This document shows positions 26,620-35,700 of a DNA stretch of 64,000 nucleotides, in pieces. The stretch lies in contig CBDANN010000008.1 of NCBI GenBank assembly GCA_965197635.1, forward strand, positions 1,798,001 through 1,862,000. The letters are read 5' to 3'. Below the pieces are notes generated by a model. The model was not told the origin of the DNA, did not search any database, and worked only from the letters and a program-made list of their open reading frames with translations. Position 1 is the stretch's first letter. The number at the start of each line of letters is the position of its first letter. Made by a program: the position numbers and the translations under genes. The stretch comes from Bin87 sp965197635. Lineage in GTDB: Bacteria; Chloroflexota; Dehalococcoidia; Lucifugimonadales; UBA3495.

Positions 26620-27710
26620 AGTGTGTCGATTGCGTATGTGTGCAGGTGGGTGCTGCCGTCCTCGTCCTGCTGGAGCATGAGCACGCCGCTGCCGTTGAAG
26701 TTGGCCATGCGCTTCACGCCCGGGTGCGGCAGCAACTGCCTGGGTATGCCCACCCCGGGCGTAACCGGGTCGGCGGGGCTGTTGTCCATCGAATCGTCCG
26801 GCTCGGTGAGCGGCCCCTGCCCATCGATGTCCTTGCACGCAATTTTGAAAAGCGGGTGCCGGTCGTTGCACACCAGCAGGTACTCCCCGCCGTTGTGCTC
26901 GTAGGAAATGAGGTCCAACGGATGGTTGTGGGAGCCCAACTCGGCGACGGTCTTACCCATAATGTGTTTGCCGGCGTCGAAATCGGCCAGGGAGAACTGC
27001 ACGACCGGAGTGCAGGTGTAACTGGCCAATATGCTGCTGTTCCCCTGGTATGGGACGAAAGCCCGGATGGGCGCCGCCGTCTCGTACTGGCCGTGGGACA
27101 CGTGGAATATTTCCAGCGAGTTGGATGCCGTTTCGCCGTTGAAGGGGAAGGGAATCCGCCGCAGGGTCGAGGTGAACTCCTCATTGGAGGTACCGGCCAC
27201 CAGCAACAGCCCGTCCACGTAGGACATGTCGGTCACTGTCACCGTCCGCAGTTTCATGCGGGTCACCAGCCGGGGGTCGTCCTCATCTGCGGCGTCCGTG
27301 ATGACACACTGTGAGAAGGCCACGTTTTCCAGCGGCACGTCGCCGATGGTTCCGTCCCCGGATACCGTGATGATCACCGGAACGGCGGCGTCCCCGCTGC
27401 CCCGCATGACGGAAAAGTAGAGGTTGTTGGATACGGGGTGGACAGCCATATCCCGTATGGCCACGTCGTCCCGGGAGCAGCCCAGATAGGACGCCAGGGA
27501 TGCGTCGAAATTGTCCAAGTTCACGGCCTGGGGATCACCCCCGCCGCCGGAGTCGCCAGCGTCAACGGCGAATATGGACGCGCCGGCGTTGTCTCCGATG
27601 AACAGGATACCCGCCGGTCCGAAGGCCAACGGTCCCACCGATTTGATTGCCGGCGTACCGACGTTAAGGCCAAGCTGTTGTAGATTTGTCGCAGTTCCGA
27701 GATCAACCAT
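26616..27710 (-). CDS. Unrecognised propeller-like protein
   Basis: A 364-residue protein from ATG 27710 with GGAGG ten bases upstream. The strand-rich pattern (SVGPLAFGPAGILFIGDNAG, IRDMAVHPVSNNLYFSVM, DMSYVDGLLLVAGTSN, GGEYLLVCNDRHPLFKI) suggests a beta-propeller, but the repeats match no named family by eye. No signal peptide. It is coupled by a GTGA overlap to the Ig-like gene downstream. The opposite-strand frames here are shadows. Confidence 0.75.
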   Translation of the reverse strand: MVDLGTATNLQQLGLNVGTPAIKSVGPLAFGPAGILFIGDNAGASIFAVDAGDSGGGGDPQAVNLDNFDASLASYLGCSRDDVAIRDMAVHPVSNNLYFSVMRGSGDAAVPVIITVSGDGTIGDVPLENVAFSQCVITDAADEDDPRLVTRMKLRTVTVTDMSYVDGLLLVAGTSNEEFTSTLRRIPFPFNGETASNSLEIFHVSHGQYETAAPIRAFVPYQGNSSILASYTCTPVVQFSLADFDAGKHIMGKTVAELGSHNHPLDLISYEHNGGEYLLVCNDRHPLFKIACKDIDGQGPLTEPDDSMDNSPADPVTPGVGIPRQLLPHPGVKRMANFNGSGVLMLQQDEDGSTHLHTYAIDTL

Positions 27711-27867
27711 GACTACCTCCTACGTTTTACGGAGCTTGTTGACCGTGAGTGTAGCATTGTAGGCATACGCTCGCCACCAGCGGTTTGAAACCGACGGTAG
27801 TTTGCTATACTTGGGCCACCGACCAGCGAACCGGCAAAACTTCACGACAACGGCGAGGACGATTGCA

Positions 27868-28236
27868 ATGACTACCGAACGTAGAAGGGGGACCATTACC
27901 CTACGCCAGGTCAGCGGCTCGGCCCGCTCCAGGAAGGTAAGGGTGGAACTGGGAGAGGAATCGTCATTTACCGATTTGCCGGCTCCCGTGAAGGTGGGGG
28001 ACGCTGCTTACTTTTTAGTGCGGGGACGCGACGGATACAAGCTGTTGTCAACGATATGCCCGCACCAGGGTGGGGAAATCGAGGACGAAGGCGACGAGGT
28101 ATTCGTCTGCGACGGGCACGGCTGGCAGTACGAGAAGGGAGAGGGTACGTGCGTCAATCAGCCTGACTTTCGCATGAAGGCGTTCCTGGTCACCTTGCAG
28201 GACGGCCGGCTGGTGGCGTTGGTGCCCGACGAGTAG
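27868..28236 (+). CDS. Rieske [2Fe-2S] domain protein
   Basis: A 122-residue ferredoxin-like Rieske protein. The cluster ligands are seen as CPHQGG and CDGHGWQY, that is C-x-H and C-x2-H about 17 residues apart. ATG 27868 is chosen because GAGG lies nine bases upstream and the extension to 27802 is not conserved-looking. No membrane anchor, so it is a soluble electron carrier or an isolated dioxygenase-type Rieske domain; no oxygenase partner is adjacent. Confidence 0.88.
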   Translation: MTTERRRGTITLRQVSGSARSRKVRVELGEESSFTDLPAPVKVGDAAYFLVRGRDGYKLLSTICPHQGGEIEDEGDEVFVCDGHGWQYEKGEGTCVNQPDFRMKAFLVTLQDGRLVALVPDE

Positions 28237-28266
28237 CCCACGCTGATACCCCTCATTACAAGACGC

Positions 28267-28302
28267 AAAAAACCGGCCCCGGGACGCGAAGCCCCGGGGC
28301 CG
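28267..28302 (-). terminator. Rho-independent terminator
   Basis: The stem CGGCCCCGGG (28274-28283) pairs perfectly with CCCGGGGCCG (28293-28302). On the minus strand it is followed by six Ts (AAAAAA at 28267-28272). It lies 31 bp beyond the stop of the deacylase gene and serves that gene; on the plus strand there is no T run. Confidence 0.9.
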
Positions 28303-28332
28303 ACGACTGGCAGAATAACGTTCCTGGGGCGC

Positions 28333-30009
28333 TTATCCCACCATGTCGTAGCTGCGCAGCAGCTTGCCGGGCAACTCGCCGGTGCATTCGTTTTCCACGA
28401 AGGTGACGGTGCCGTTGACCAGGATGTAGCGAATGCCGGTGGGCTTTTGCACCAACCGCTTTTCGCCGCCGGGGAAGTCGGTCTCAAACCGGGGCTTGTC
28501 GTACAGCAGACCGAGCTCATCCATGTTGTACACCATGATGTCGGCGTAGTCGCCGACGCGGAGCGTGCCGCGGCCCTTCATGTCAGAGAACCGGGCGGGC
28601 AGGGCGCTCATCTTCTGATGCGCCTGCTCCAGGGTCATCAGCTCATTGTCGCGGATCCAGTGTGCCAGGAAGTACACGGGCCACACGCTGTTGACCAGGA
28701 ACCTGGTGTGCGCGCCGCCGTCGGACACCGAGATGTGGACGTAGGGATTGACCAGCCGCTCGGCGCGGGCGTCATCGCCCTGCCCGCCGGCCGGGTGGGC
28801 GAACTCGGTTTCCAGGTCCTCGTCCAGAGCGATGTCCAGGAACACGTCCAGCGGGTGCTTGCGCTCAGCTGCGGCGATGTCGGCGATGGATAGCCCCTCA
28901 TACTTGAGGTTGCGCTCCAGGGCTACCTCCACCACTTGCACTTGTGTCCAGTCGGTCCTGGCGTGGGGGCGATCTATGACGTCGCGCTTCATGCCGTCGC
29001 GAATGCCGTCCTCGGACAGCTTGGCGATCCGCTCCTCCTTGGAGCCGACCAGCGGCTGCACCCAGTTGGGCATATAGTCGAACAGATTGTATTCGGACAG
29101 CTTGAACTCGGCGATGGTAGGCACCGAACCCTGCTGCGCCAGGACGGGCAGTCCCTCTTGCCGAACGACTTCAAGCCAGTCGTAGCCCTCCTCGTCTCCC
29201 AGGGCAACGTGCAGCGGCCGGCCGCTGATCCGAACCATCCGCTCCAGCATCTCCCGCTGGCCGGGCCGGTCGTCGGAGATGCCGATGGTCCAGCCGAGGT
29301 GACCCACGCCGAACTCGCTCAAAACTTCGGACAGGCCGTAGAACTCGTCCGGAGACGCGACGTGGCTGGGCAGCCAACTGCCGTCTTCAGGCCGGTCTTC
29401 CAAGTTCTTGTCGGCGGACAAACCGAAGGCGCCGGCCTTCATGGAGTCATAGAGGATCTGCTTCATCTGGTTCAGTTCGGCCTCGGTGACCGAAGTGCGT
29501 TCCCGGGCTGGGATCATGCCCAGCACGTAGCCGCGCAGCGGCGAGAAGGGCACCAGCGCACCGACGTTCACGCCCAGACCCTGTCGGTCCAGGCTGTCCA
29601 TGTATTCGGGGAAGGTTTCCCAGTCCCAGCGCATTCCCAGCCGCATGGACTCCAGGGGTATCGCCTCGATGCGGTTCATCATGCGCATATTCAGGTCGCG
29701 GTCCGCGGCCCGGGTCGGCGCGAACCCGAAACCGCACTGCCCAACCGTCAAAGAGGTTACTCCGAACCATCCCGACAGGGACGCATAGGGATCCCAGTTC
29801 AGCTGGGCGTCGTAGTGCGTATGCAGGTCCACAGCCCCCGGCGCTACGATGCAGCCGCTGGCGTCCAGTTCCCGGGCGCCAGCGGCTGCTATTCGCCCGC
29901 TGACCATGGCCACCCGACCGTCCTTGATGCCAATATCCGCGCGGATGCGAGGAAGGCCGGTGCCGTCGATTACGGTTCCACCACGAATTACCAAGTCAAA
30001 CTCTGGCAT
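28333..30009 (-). CDS. N-acyl-D-amino-acid deacylase family amidohydrolase
   Basis: A 558-residue amidohydrolase. The N-terminal beta domain (DLVIRGGTVIDGTG) leads into the metal motif VDLHTHYDAQLNWDP. A Cys in VGQCGFGFAP sits where D-aminoacylases have a bridging Cys, and the late Asp is in SDGGAHTRF. The C-terminal GRGTLRVGDYADIMVYN is typical. D-aminoacylases cleave N-acyl-D-amino acids, but SAR202-type genomes carry many paralogues of uncertain substrate (general knowledge). ATG 30009 has GGAGGTGA upstream. A clean terminator follows. Confidence 0.88.
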   Translation of the reverse strand: MPEFDLVIRGGTVIDGTGLPRIRADIGIKDGRVAMVSGRIAAAGARELDASGCIVAPGAVDLHTHYDAQLNWDPYASLSGWFGVTSLTVGQCGFGFAPTRAADRDLNMRMMNRIEAIPLESMRLGMRWDWETFPEYMDSLDRQGLGVNVGALVPFSPLRGYVLGMIPARERTSVTEAELNQMKQILYDSMKAGAFGLSADKNLEDRPEDGSWLPSHVASPDEFYGLSEVLSEFGVGHLGWTIGISDDRPGQREMLERMVRISGRPLHVALGDEEGYDWLEVVRQEGLPVLAQQGSVPTIAEFKLSEYNLFDYMPNWVQPLVGSKEERIAKLSEDGIRDGMKRDVIDRPHARTDWTQVQVVEVALERNLKYEGLSIADIAAAERKHPLDVFLDIALDEDLETEFAHPAGGQGDDARAERLVNPYVHISVSDGGAHTRFLVNSVWPVYFLAHWIRDNELMTLEQAHQKMSALPARFSDMKGRGTLRVGDYADIMVYNMDELGLLYDKPRFETDFPGGEKRLVQKPTGIRYILVNGTVTFVENECTGELPGKLLRSYDMVG

Positions 30010-30243
30010 AAAGTCACCTCCAACGGCGATTTGCTGCGATTACATCGTGCCATACCTCACGATATGACCAACCTGATGCCCGTGAGTTTAGGACTAGTGA
30101 ATATCAATGTCAATTTCGTCAACGAAAAGCGCAATACAATCGTCGTTAGGCGCGCGAATTCGTATGACGATTGGCGCGATTACCTTGCGAGCGGATTTGT
30201 GGGCCCCAAGGCGCCGCATGCAGACCGGCACCAGCGCCGACGA

Positions 30244-31080
30244 TTACCGCACCCGTGCCAGCTTCTGCACCCGCTGGTTGGAGGTGTCGGCGCCGTAGAT
30301 GTTGCCCTGTGAATCAGTGTACACCTGATGGGCATACTCGAAGGTTCTGCCTCGTGCCAGCAGCTCGCCGTCCAGGGTCAGTATGGTGATCCTTGGCACC
30401 TGATCCGTGACGTAAACGGTTTGGTCGGCGTCGATATGGATTCCCATGGGGCACTTGAAGTCCGTCCACTGGTCCAGGAACTCGCCGTCGCCGGTGAACA
30501 CCTGCACCCGATTGTTCTCCCGGTCGGCCACGTAAACCCTTCCATCAGCGGAGACGCGGATGCTGTGGGGCACTATGAATTCTCCGGGGCCACGGCCCGG
30601 GCTGCCGAATGAGGCGATATGGCTGCCGTCCGGGGCAAAACGGTGCACGCTGGAGTTCCCGTAGCCGTCGGCGACGAACAAGTCTCCTGAGGGCGCCACG
30701 CATATATCCGCCGGATGGTTGAAGGGAGCCTGGAGCGCCGGCCGGTCCCGGTCGCCGATGGATGCCAGCAGTTCCCCGGACGGCGAGTATTTCAGAACCT
30801 GGTGGGCGTCCCGGTCCACCAGGTACACGGAGTCGTCAGGGCCCACATGGATGTGGTGGGCATCGGCGGGAACGCCGGCCTTCCGTTCCCATGATGCCAG
30901 CGGGTTGCCGTCCCGGTCGAACACCAGCACCGGCGGTCCCTGTCGCTGGAAAACGTAAACCCGATCCTGTCCATCGACGGCAACGCCGCTGATCCCTCGA
31001 AAACCTTGCCCAACCGGGAGGCGTGGCCATTCCGGTTGATATTCGTACACGTAGTCGCCCATTCCAATGGTGGTTGCCAT
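30244..31080 (-). CDS. NHL-repeat beta-propeller protein
   Basis: A 278-residue protein from ATG 31080 with GGAGGTGG upstream. NHL repeats include ISGVAVDGQDRVYVFQRQ, HHIHVGPDDSVYLVDRD, PADICVAPSGDLFVADGYG and IRVSADGRVYVADRENNRV, giving about six blades. No signal peptide. It resembles the NHL protein at 18117 in architecture. It may be transcribed with the deacylase downstream, but a 234-bp gap separates them. Confidence 0.88.
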   Translation of the reverse strand: MATTIGMGDYVYEYQPEWPRLPVGQGFRGISGVAVDGQDRVYVFQRQGPPVLVFDRDGNPLASWERKAGVPADAHHIHVGPDDSVYLVDRDAHQVLKYSPSGELLASIGDRDRPALQAPFNHPADICVAPSGDLFVADGYGNSSVHRFAPDGSHIASFGSPGRGPGEFIVPHSIRVSADGRVYVADRENNRVQVFTGDGEFLDQWTDFKCPMGIHIDADQTVYVTDQVPRITILTLDGELLARGRTFEYAHQVYTDSQGNIYGADTSNQRVQKLARVR

Positions 31081-31493
31081 GTCATCCACCTCCGCTGTTT
31101 GATTTTTGCCGGGTCGCGGTGATTTTAGCATCCGGGCTTGACGGAGATCGTTCCTGATACGGTGAAAACGTTAGCTCAATGCCTGCCGATAGACCGATGC
31201 GATAGCGCGTAAAGCACCGTATCTGGCCCGTTCCACAATACTGATTGCCATTGGCTTTGCTTTGCTGGCGTGCTTGCCGTCAGCCCCGATGGAACGGCGA
31301 GTCGGCAATAGGTACGAATTTCGGGGTCCGTGTCTAAATGAATGGGCCTTTGGAATGGCGAAGGAAGGGCGAAGGAAGGGCGAAGGAAGATGAATGACGG
31401 GGCGGGCGGCGGGTCGCCTTGATTTTGGTTGGGCGGCGTATAATGGCTTTACGATGCTGGGGGAACATACGCGGCGGTATCAGGAGGCCGGCG
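31081..31493. other. Intergenic region with a short tandem repeat
   Basis: 413 bases between divergent genes. It holds three copies of an 11-bp repeat at 31357-31389 and the ribosome site of the downstream gene (AGGAGG near 31482). No other structure was recognised. Confidence 0.6.
31357..31389 (+). repeat. Three tandem copies of an 11-bp unit
   Basis: The unit GGCGAAGGAAG is repeated three times without change at 31357, 31368 and 31379. It lies about 100 bp before the DUF4097-like gene. It could be a slippage product or a variable spacer; no function is evident. Confidence 0.9.
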
Positions 31494-32315
31494 ATGCGGT
31501 GGATAGCGTTATGGTTGTCCATCGGGACGATGGGATTGCTGGGCGCGGCGGGATGCGGGATTGCGATTTCGGATGACGGGGGAAGTCAAGTGGAGACGCG
31601 GCAGAATGACTTTGCAGTCAGCGGGACGCCGTCGCTGATTGTTGAAAATGTCAACGGCGACGTGGAAGTGACGGGCAGCGCCGAAGCGGGGAGCGTCCAG
31701 GTTACGGCGCGATTGCGGCGGCCGGAACGGCTAGAGTACCGGGCGACGCAGGAGGGAGATACGGTTCGGGTCACCGTCAAGAAGCGCCGGGTGGGAGAAA
31801 GTTGGTGGAGTTGGCTGCGGTGGCAAAGCGGGACGTCGGATATTGTGGTGGCCGTGCCCGCGACGGCGGATATGGATGTCCACAGTTCCAACGGCGACGT
31901 TTCAGCGCGCCGGGTGGCCGGGACGGTTACGCTGGGGACTTCCAACGGCAATATTGAAGCCAGTGGCGGCGACGGCGCTTATGACCTGCGCAGTTCTAAC
32001 GGCAACATTACAATGGCGGCGGGACGGGGCGAGTTCAACCTGCATACCTCGAACGGGGACATCCGGTTCGCGGGGGACCCGGAGGAAGGGACGGAGAATC
32101 GTTTGCGGACTTCCAACGGCAACATCAAGGCACGGCTGGCCGGGGAATCTCCCAGCGTGCGGGTGTCGGCGTCCGCCAGCAACGGAGGCATCCGGCTGGA
32201 ACGGAGCGTCGCGGTGAGCGAGCTTAGGGGCCGGAACCGGTTGGAAGGGGTGATTGGGGATGGCGCGGCGGGAATGACGCTGACGACTTCCAACGGAACG
32301 GTAACTATTGAATAG
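31494..32315 (+). CDS. DUF4097-like adhesin-type protein, possible lipoprotein
   Basis: A 273-residue protein from ATG 31494 with AGGAGG upstream. The N-terminus MRWIALWLSIGTMGLLG is a signal-like hydrophobic segment ending AAGCG, where the Cys could be lipidated. The body is a right-handed beta-helix-like repeat with at least six S-S/T-S-N-G-D/N turns (HSSNGD, TSNGNI, RSSNGNI, TSNGDI, TSNGNI, TSNGTV), typical of DUF4097/DUF4098. The function of these proteins is unknown; it is likely at the cell surface. Confidence 0.8.
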   Translation: MRWIALWLSIGTMGLLGAAGCGIAISDDGGSQVETRQNDFAVSGTPSLIVENVNGDVEVTGSAEAGSVQVTARLRRPERLEYRATQEGDTVRVTVKKRRVGESWWSWLRWQSGTSDIVVAVPATADMDVHSSNGDVSARRVAGTVTLGTSNGNIEASGGDGAYDLRSSNGNITMAAGRGEFNLHTSNGDIRFAGDPEEGTENRLRTSNGNIKARLAGESPSVRVSASASNGGIRLERSVAVSELRGRNRLEGVIGDGAAGMTLTTSNGTVTIE

Positions 32316-32431
32316 GGGACGGCGCCCAGGGCAATCGCATTTGAAATTACAACCCCGTCACGCCGGCGAAAGACGGAGTCCATAAGGTCATTGCATGAAC
32401 GAATTGGAAACGTAATTAACGAATTCGGTCA

Positions 32432-32460
32432 CTGGATTCCTGCTTGCGCAGGAATAACGG
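32432..32460. repeat. Degenerate family B REP half copy
   Basis: CTGGATTCCTGCTTGCGCAG followed by GAATAACGG matches the right arm of the element at 22177-22206 with several changes. It lies upstream of the tRNA genes. Confidence 0.6.
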
Positions 32461-32543
32461 GCATTAAACTGCCCATATGCGATTGCCCTGGGACGGCGCC
32501 GGCGAAAACCACGCCAGGGACGCCAGTGTGGTAACATCAAGAT

Positions 32544-32615
32544 GCCCCCGTAGCTCAGTGGATAGAGTGCTGGCCTCCGGAGCCAGAGACCGGAGTTCGA
32601 GTCTCCGCGGGGGTA
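32544..32615 (+). tRNA. tRNA-Arg (anticodon CCG)
   Basis: The cloverleaf is complete: acceptor GCCCCCG with CGGGGGT (a G-T closing pair), anticodon stem CTGGC/GCCAG around loop CTCCGGA with anticodon CCG, and T arm CGGAG-TTCGAGT-CTCCG. The discriminator is A at 32615 and the CCA end is not encoded. Confidence 0.92.
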
Positions 32616-32653
32616 CTTGCTTTGACAGCCAAGGCCGGGTTGACGGCCAAAGT

Positions 32654-32728
32654 CGGGGTGTGGCCTAGCGGCAAGGCGCCTGCTTTGGGAGCAGGAGATC
32701 GGCAGTTCGAATCTGCCCACCCCGACCA
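32654..32728 (+). tRNA. tRNA-Pro (anticodon TGG)
   Basis: Acceptor CGGGGTG pairs with CACCCCG; anticodon stem CCTGC/GCAGG encloses TTTGGGA with anticodon TGG; T arm is GGCAG-TTCGAAT-CTGCC. Discriminator A is followed by an encoded CCA (32726-32728), unlike the tRNA-Arg 38 bp upstream. Confidence 0.93.
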
Positions 32729-32790
32729 ATGAGTCCGTTTTTTACATCGATGGACAGGATAGACAGGATTTTGTTTGACTGGGCGCGGAG

Positions 32791-33456
32791 TTAAACGGGC
32801 CAATCCTGTTGCGTCCAACCCATTTCCCAAAAAGCCTGTTCGTAGCGCGTGCAGGTAATGTACGCTTCTTTCATGGCGGCGATTTCGGCGGAGCCGGCGG
32901 TGGCGGCGATGCGGTCGCAGATCGCCCGGCATTCCTCGGCGACGGCCTGCTGCTCCGGCGCCGCGTACATCTGAATCCACTGGGCATAGCCGATATGGTC
33001 GGGCAAGCCCTGGTCGGCCAGGCGCTCGCCCACCCGCCAATATCCCCAGATGCAGGGCAGCACGGCCGCCACCAACTCCCCGAAGCTGCCCTGGTGAGCC
33101 ACGCGCAGCAGGTAGCTGGTGTAGGAGTAGCAGGTGGGGGCGTGCCTGGTGACGTCCAGCTCAGCTTCAGTGATGCCGAATTGGGCGCAATAGGAACGGT
33201 GGAGGTCCATCTCGGTGTTGAGGATGTAGTCAACGGCGCGGGCGAACCAGGACATGGATGGCAGGTCCGGGGCTTTGGCGGCGGCCAGGGCCAGGCAACG
33301 GGCGAAGTCGATCAAATAGACATAATCCTGGGTTATGAAATGCTTGAAGCGGTCCAGAGGCAAGGTGCCGTTGCCAATGCCCTGCACGAAGGGGTGGAAG
33401 GCCATGGCCTCGCGTTGGTCTTGGGATTCGCGTTCGATTTCGTCGCAGAATGACAT
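32791..33456 (-). CDS. tenA: TenA-family thiaminase II-like protein
   Basis: A 221-residue helical protein. ATG 33456 is chosen because GGAGG lies eight bases before it; a GTG three codons upstream is too close. HPFVQGIGNGTLPLDRFKHF, QDYVYLIDFARCLALAAAKA and the active-site region VLPCIWGYWRVGERL (the Cys nucleophile) are family marks, as is the C-terminal RYEQAFWEMGW. TenA hydrolyses aminopyrimidines in thiamine salvage. No thiamine gene is adjacent, and some TenA relatives have other roles. Confidence 0.9.
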   Translation of the reverse strand: MSFCDEIERESQDQREAMAFHPFVQGIGNGTLPLDRFKHFITQDYVYLIDFARCLALAAAKAPDLPSMSWFARAVDYILNTEMDLHRSYCAQFGITEAELDVTRHAPTCYSYTSYLLRVAHQGSFGELVAAVLPCIWGYWRVGERLADQGLPDHIGYAQWIQMYAAPEQQAVAEECRAICDRIAATAGSAEIAAMKEAYITCTRYEQAFWEMGWTQQDWPV

Positions 33457-33715
33457 TGATGGCACCTCCGGGGATGGGAGCGGGTTACGTTCGCGCCCAA
33501 AGGGTAGGGCGGGTGGGGTTGGTAGTCAACACGGCGTGATGACTGTCATTTTGACGCTCGCCAAGCCCGCCGGATTGAAACGATATGACCGATGGCCCTT
33601 TGGACGCTGCTGGGGTATGGTCTATAATGGCACCGTCGATCCCGCCAGGGAGATCCCTGGCGCCCGCCCTGTAGGATTTGACGGCAGGGCGGATTGAATT
33701 GAAAGGGGTTTTCTT

Positions 33716-34165
33716 ATGATGATGTTGTTTTTGCGGGACGTTCCCGATCAGGCCCGGGCCGGCGAAGTGAAACGGGTCTCCCGTGGGTACGCTCGCAACT
33801 ACCTGCTGCCGAAAGGATTGGCCGAAATTGCCACTGAGGAAACGCTGAAACGGCTGGCAAAGGTGAAGCAGGAAGGCGATCAGGTCCGGGCCAGGGAGAC
33901 GCAGGTGGTCGAGGAACTGGCCGAGGCGCTGGACAACATGACGGTCACAATACCGGGACGGGTGACGCCTACCGGCCGTTACTATGGGGCCATCAGCGGG
34001 GTGCGAATCGCCGACGCCTTGGGCGAAATGCTGGAGCGGCAGATAGACCGAAGGATCACAAATGCGGTTGAACCCATTCGCGAGCCAGGCGACTACGAGG
34101 TGGTGCTGAACTTGTCCAGCGAAATCCGCGCGACCGTCAACGTGGTCGCGACCATAGAGGAATAA
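33716..34165 (+). CDS. rplI: 50S ribosomal protein L9
   Basis: 149 residues, the normal length. The N-terminus MMMLFLRDVPDQARAGEVKR and the signature GYARNYLLPKGLAEIA are clear, and the C-terminal domain begins near residue 75. AAGGGG lies eight bases before ATG 33716. It heads a replication cluster (dnaB, dnaD, loader), the arrangement known in many Gram-positive and Chloroflexota genomes. Confidence 0.97.
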   Translation: MMMLFLRDVPDQARAGEVKRVSRGYARNYLLPKGLAEIATEETLKRLAKVKQEGDQVRARETQVVEELAEALDNMTVTIPGRVTPTGRYYGAISGVRIADALGEMLERQIDRRITNAVEPIREPGDYEVVLNLSSEIRATVNVVATIEE

Positions 34166-34258
34166 AGCAAGACCTGTCACCCACCTCTGTTTAGAGTGAA
34201 GAGACACGCCTTTCGCCCCGTGGGTATTCATTCCGAGGCGTTGGTTATACCGACAAAA

Positions 34259-34290
34259 TTGTCAAGTCTCTTCGCTCCTCGCAATGACAA
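34259..34290. repeat. Family A REP half copy
   Basis: TTGTCAAGTCTCTTCGCTCC followed by TCGCAATGACAA, between rplI and dnaB; it matches one arm of the element at 21954 in reduced form. Confidence 0.6.
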
Positions 34291-34314
34291 CGGCCAAACG
34301 GAGCAGTAAACGCT

Positions 34315-35700
34315 GTGGTTGTTGCTCAGTACAGTGAACGGCAGTTGCCCTATGACCATGACGCTGAGGCGTCGGTCCTGGGCGCGTTGCTGATTGACGG
34401 CGACGCGCTGCTCAAGGTCACGCCGATAATCAAAGCCGCAGACTTCCACCGGGCGAGAAACCAGTTTTGCTTCGCCGCCTGCATGGAAGTGTTTGGCCGG
34501 TCGGAGGCCATTGACCAGATAACGGTCGCGCGGGAGTTGCAGCGGCAGGACCGGCTGGAGCAGGTGGGAGGGCTAGCGTACCTGGGCCAACTCATCGCCG
34601 GAACGCCCACGTCGGTCAACGTGGAGCACTACGCTGGCATTGTCGCCGACACGGCGGCCAAGCGGAGGCTCATTGACGCCGGGAACCGTATCGCCGAGCT
34701 GGGATTTGAGGACAGCGACGATGCCGACGAGACCATGCGGCAGGCGGTGGAAGTGCTGTTCCGGGTACAGCCCACCAACAACGACCGGGGGTTCATGCCG
34801 CTGAGTTCCATCTTGGACGTGTACCTGCAGGGCGACATCGGCGACGTGTCGCTGACCGACGAGCCGCCATTGCAAAGCGGGTACAGCGATTTGGACAGCC
34901 TGCTGGGCGGGATGCAGCGGTCAGACCTGCTTATCGTGGGGGCGCGGCCCGGGCTGGGCAAGAGCAGCCTGGCCCTCAATATCTGCACGAACGCGGCCAA
35001 AGCCGGGCAGGTGTGTGGGATCTTCAGCCTAGAGATGAGCCGCGAGCAGGTGGCCATGCGGATGCTGGTGGCGGAGTCCGGCGTGGATTCCCACCGGCTG
35101 CGGCTGGGTCTGCTTTCAGAGAACGAGCAGAACGTGATCTCCGACGCGGTGGGCGTACTCTCCGGTTTGCCCATTTTCATTGACGACACGCCGTTCCAGA
35201 CGACGATGGAGATGCGCAGCAAATCCCAGCGGTTGCAACTGGAGCACGGGTTGGACTTCCTCGTCGTAGATTACCTTCAGCTCATCCAGGGACAGGGCAG
35301 CCGACGTGGGTTCGGCGAGAACCGGGTGCAGGAAATCAGCGAGATCTCCCGGTCGCTGAAAGGCATGGCACGTGACCTGAACGTGCCCGTGTTCACCTGC
35401 TCGCAACTCAGCCGTGTGGTAGAAAACAGGCCGGGCCATCGTCCCCAACTATCGGACCTGCGGGACAGCGGCAGCATTGAGCAGGACGCCGACGTCGTCA
35501 CGTTCCTGTACCGCGAGGACCGGAACTTTACCGAAGAAGAATGGGAACAGCATAACCCCGGCCGTCCGTATCCGCGCAACCTGGTGGAACTAATCGTCGC
35601 CAAGCACCGCCATGGACCGACGGGCAGTTTCCACCTCTACTTTCGGGATTCGCTGATGCGGTTCGACGAGTTGCAACGCTACGAGGAGTCGGTCGCGTAA
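34315..35700 (+). CDS. dnaB: Replicative DNA helicase DnaB
   Basis: A 461-residue helicase. Start is GTG 34315 (read as Met, then VAQYSERQLPYDHDAEASVL) with GGAG eleven bases upstream. The N-terminal domain covers residues 10-115. The RecA-like domain has Walker A GARPGLGKSSLALN, Walker B FLVVDYLQLI and the motif SQLSRVVENR followed by SDLRDSGSIEQDADVV. No intein. It unwinds DNA at the fork and needs a loader; dnaD and a DnaC/DnaI-like gene follow directly. Confidence 0.97.
   Translation: MVVAQYSERQLPYDHDAEASVLGALLIDGDALLKVTPIIKAADFHRARNQFCFAACMEVFGRSEAIDQITVARELQRQDRLEQVGGLAYLGQLIAGTPTSVNVEHYAGIVADTAAKRRLIDAGNRIAELGFEDSDDADETMRQAVEVLFRVQPTNNDRGFMPLSSILDVYLQGDIGDVSLTDEPPLQSGYSDLDSLLGGMQRSDLLIVGARPGLGKSSLALNICTNAAKAGQVCGIFSLEMSREQVAMRMLVAESGVDSHRLRLGLLSENEQNVISDAVGVLSGLPIFIDDTPFQTTMEMRSKSQRLQLEHGLDFLVVDYLQLIQGQGSRRGFGENRVQEISEISRSLKGMARDLNVPVFTCSQLSRVVENRPGHRPQLSDLRDSGSIEQDADVVTFLYREDRNFTEEEWEQHNPGRPYPRNLVELIVAKHRHGPTGSFHLYFRDSLMRFDELQRYEESVA

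Noticed and set aside
26620..26871. N-terminal extension of the Ig-like protein to 26871
   Set aside because: It lies wholly inside the upstream propeller gene in another frame and is Gln/Arg/His-rich; the GTGA start is better.
28936..30312. 458-residue plus-strand frame across the deacylase gene
   Set aside because: Antisense shadow; the minus-strand gene has domains, ribosome site and terminator.
31357..31389. Start of a CRISPR array
   Set aside because: Units of 11 bp without spacers; no cas gene anywhere in the window.
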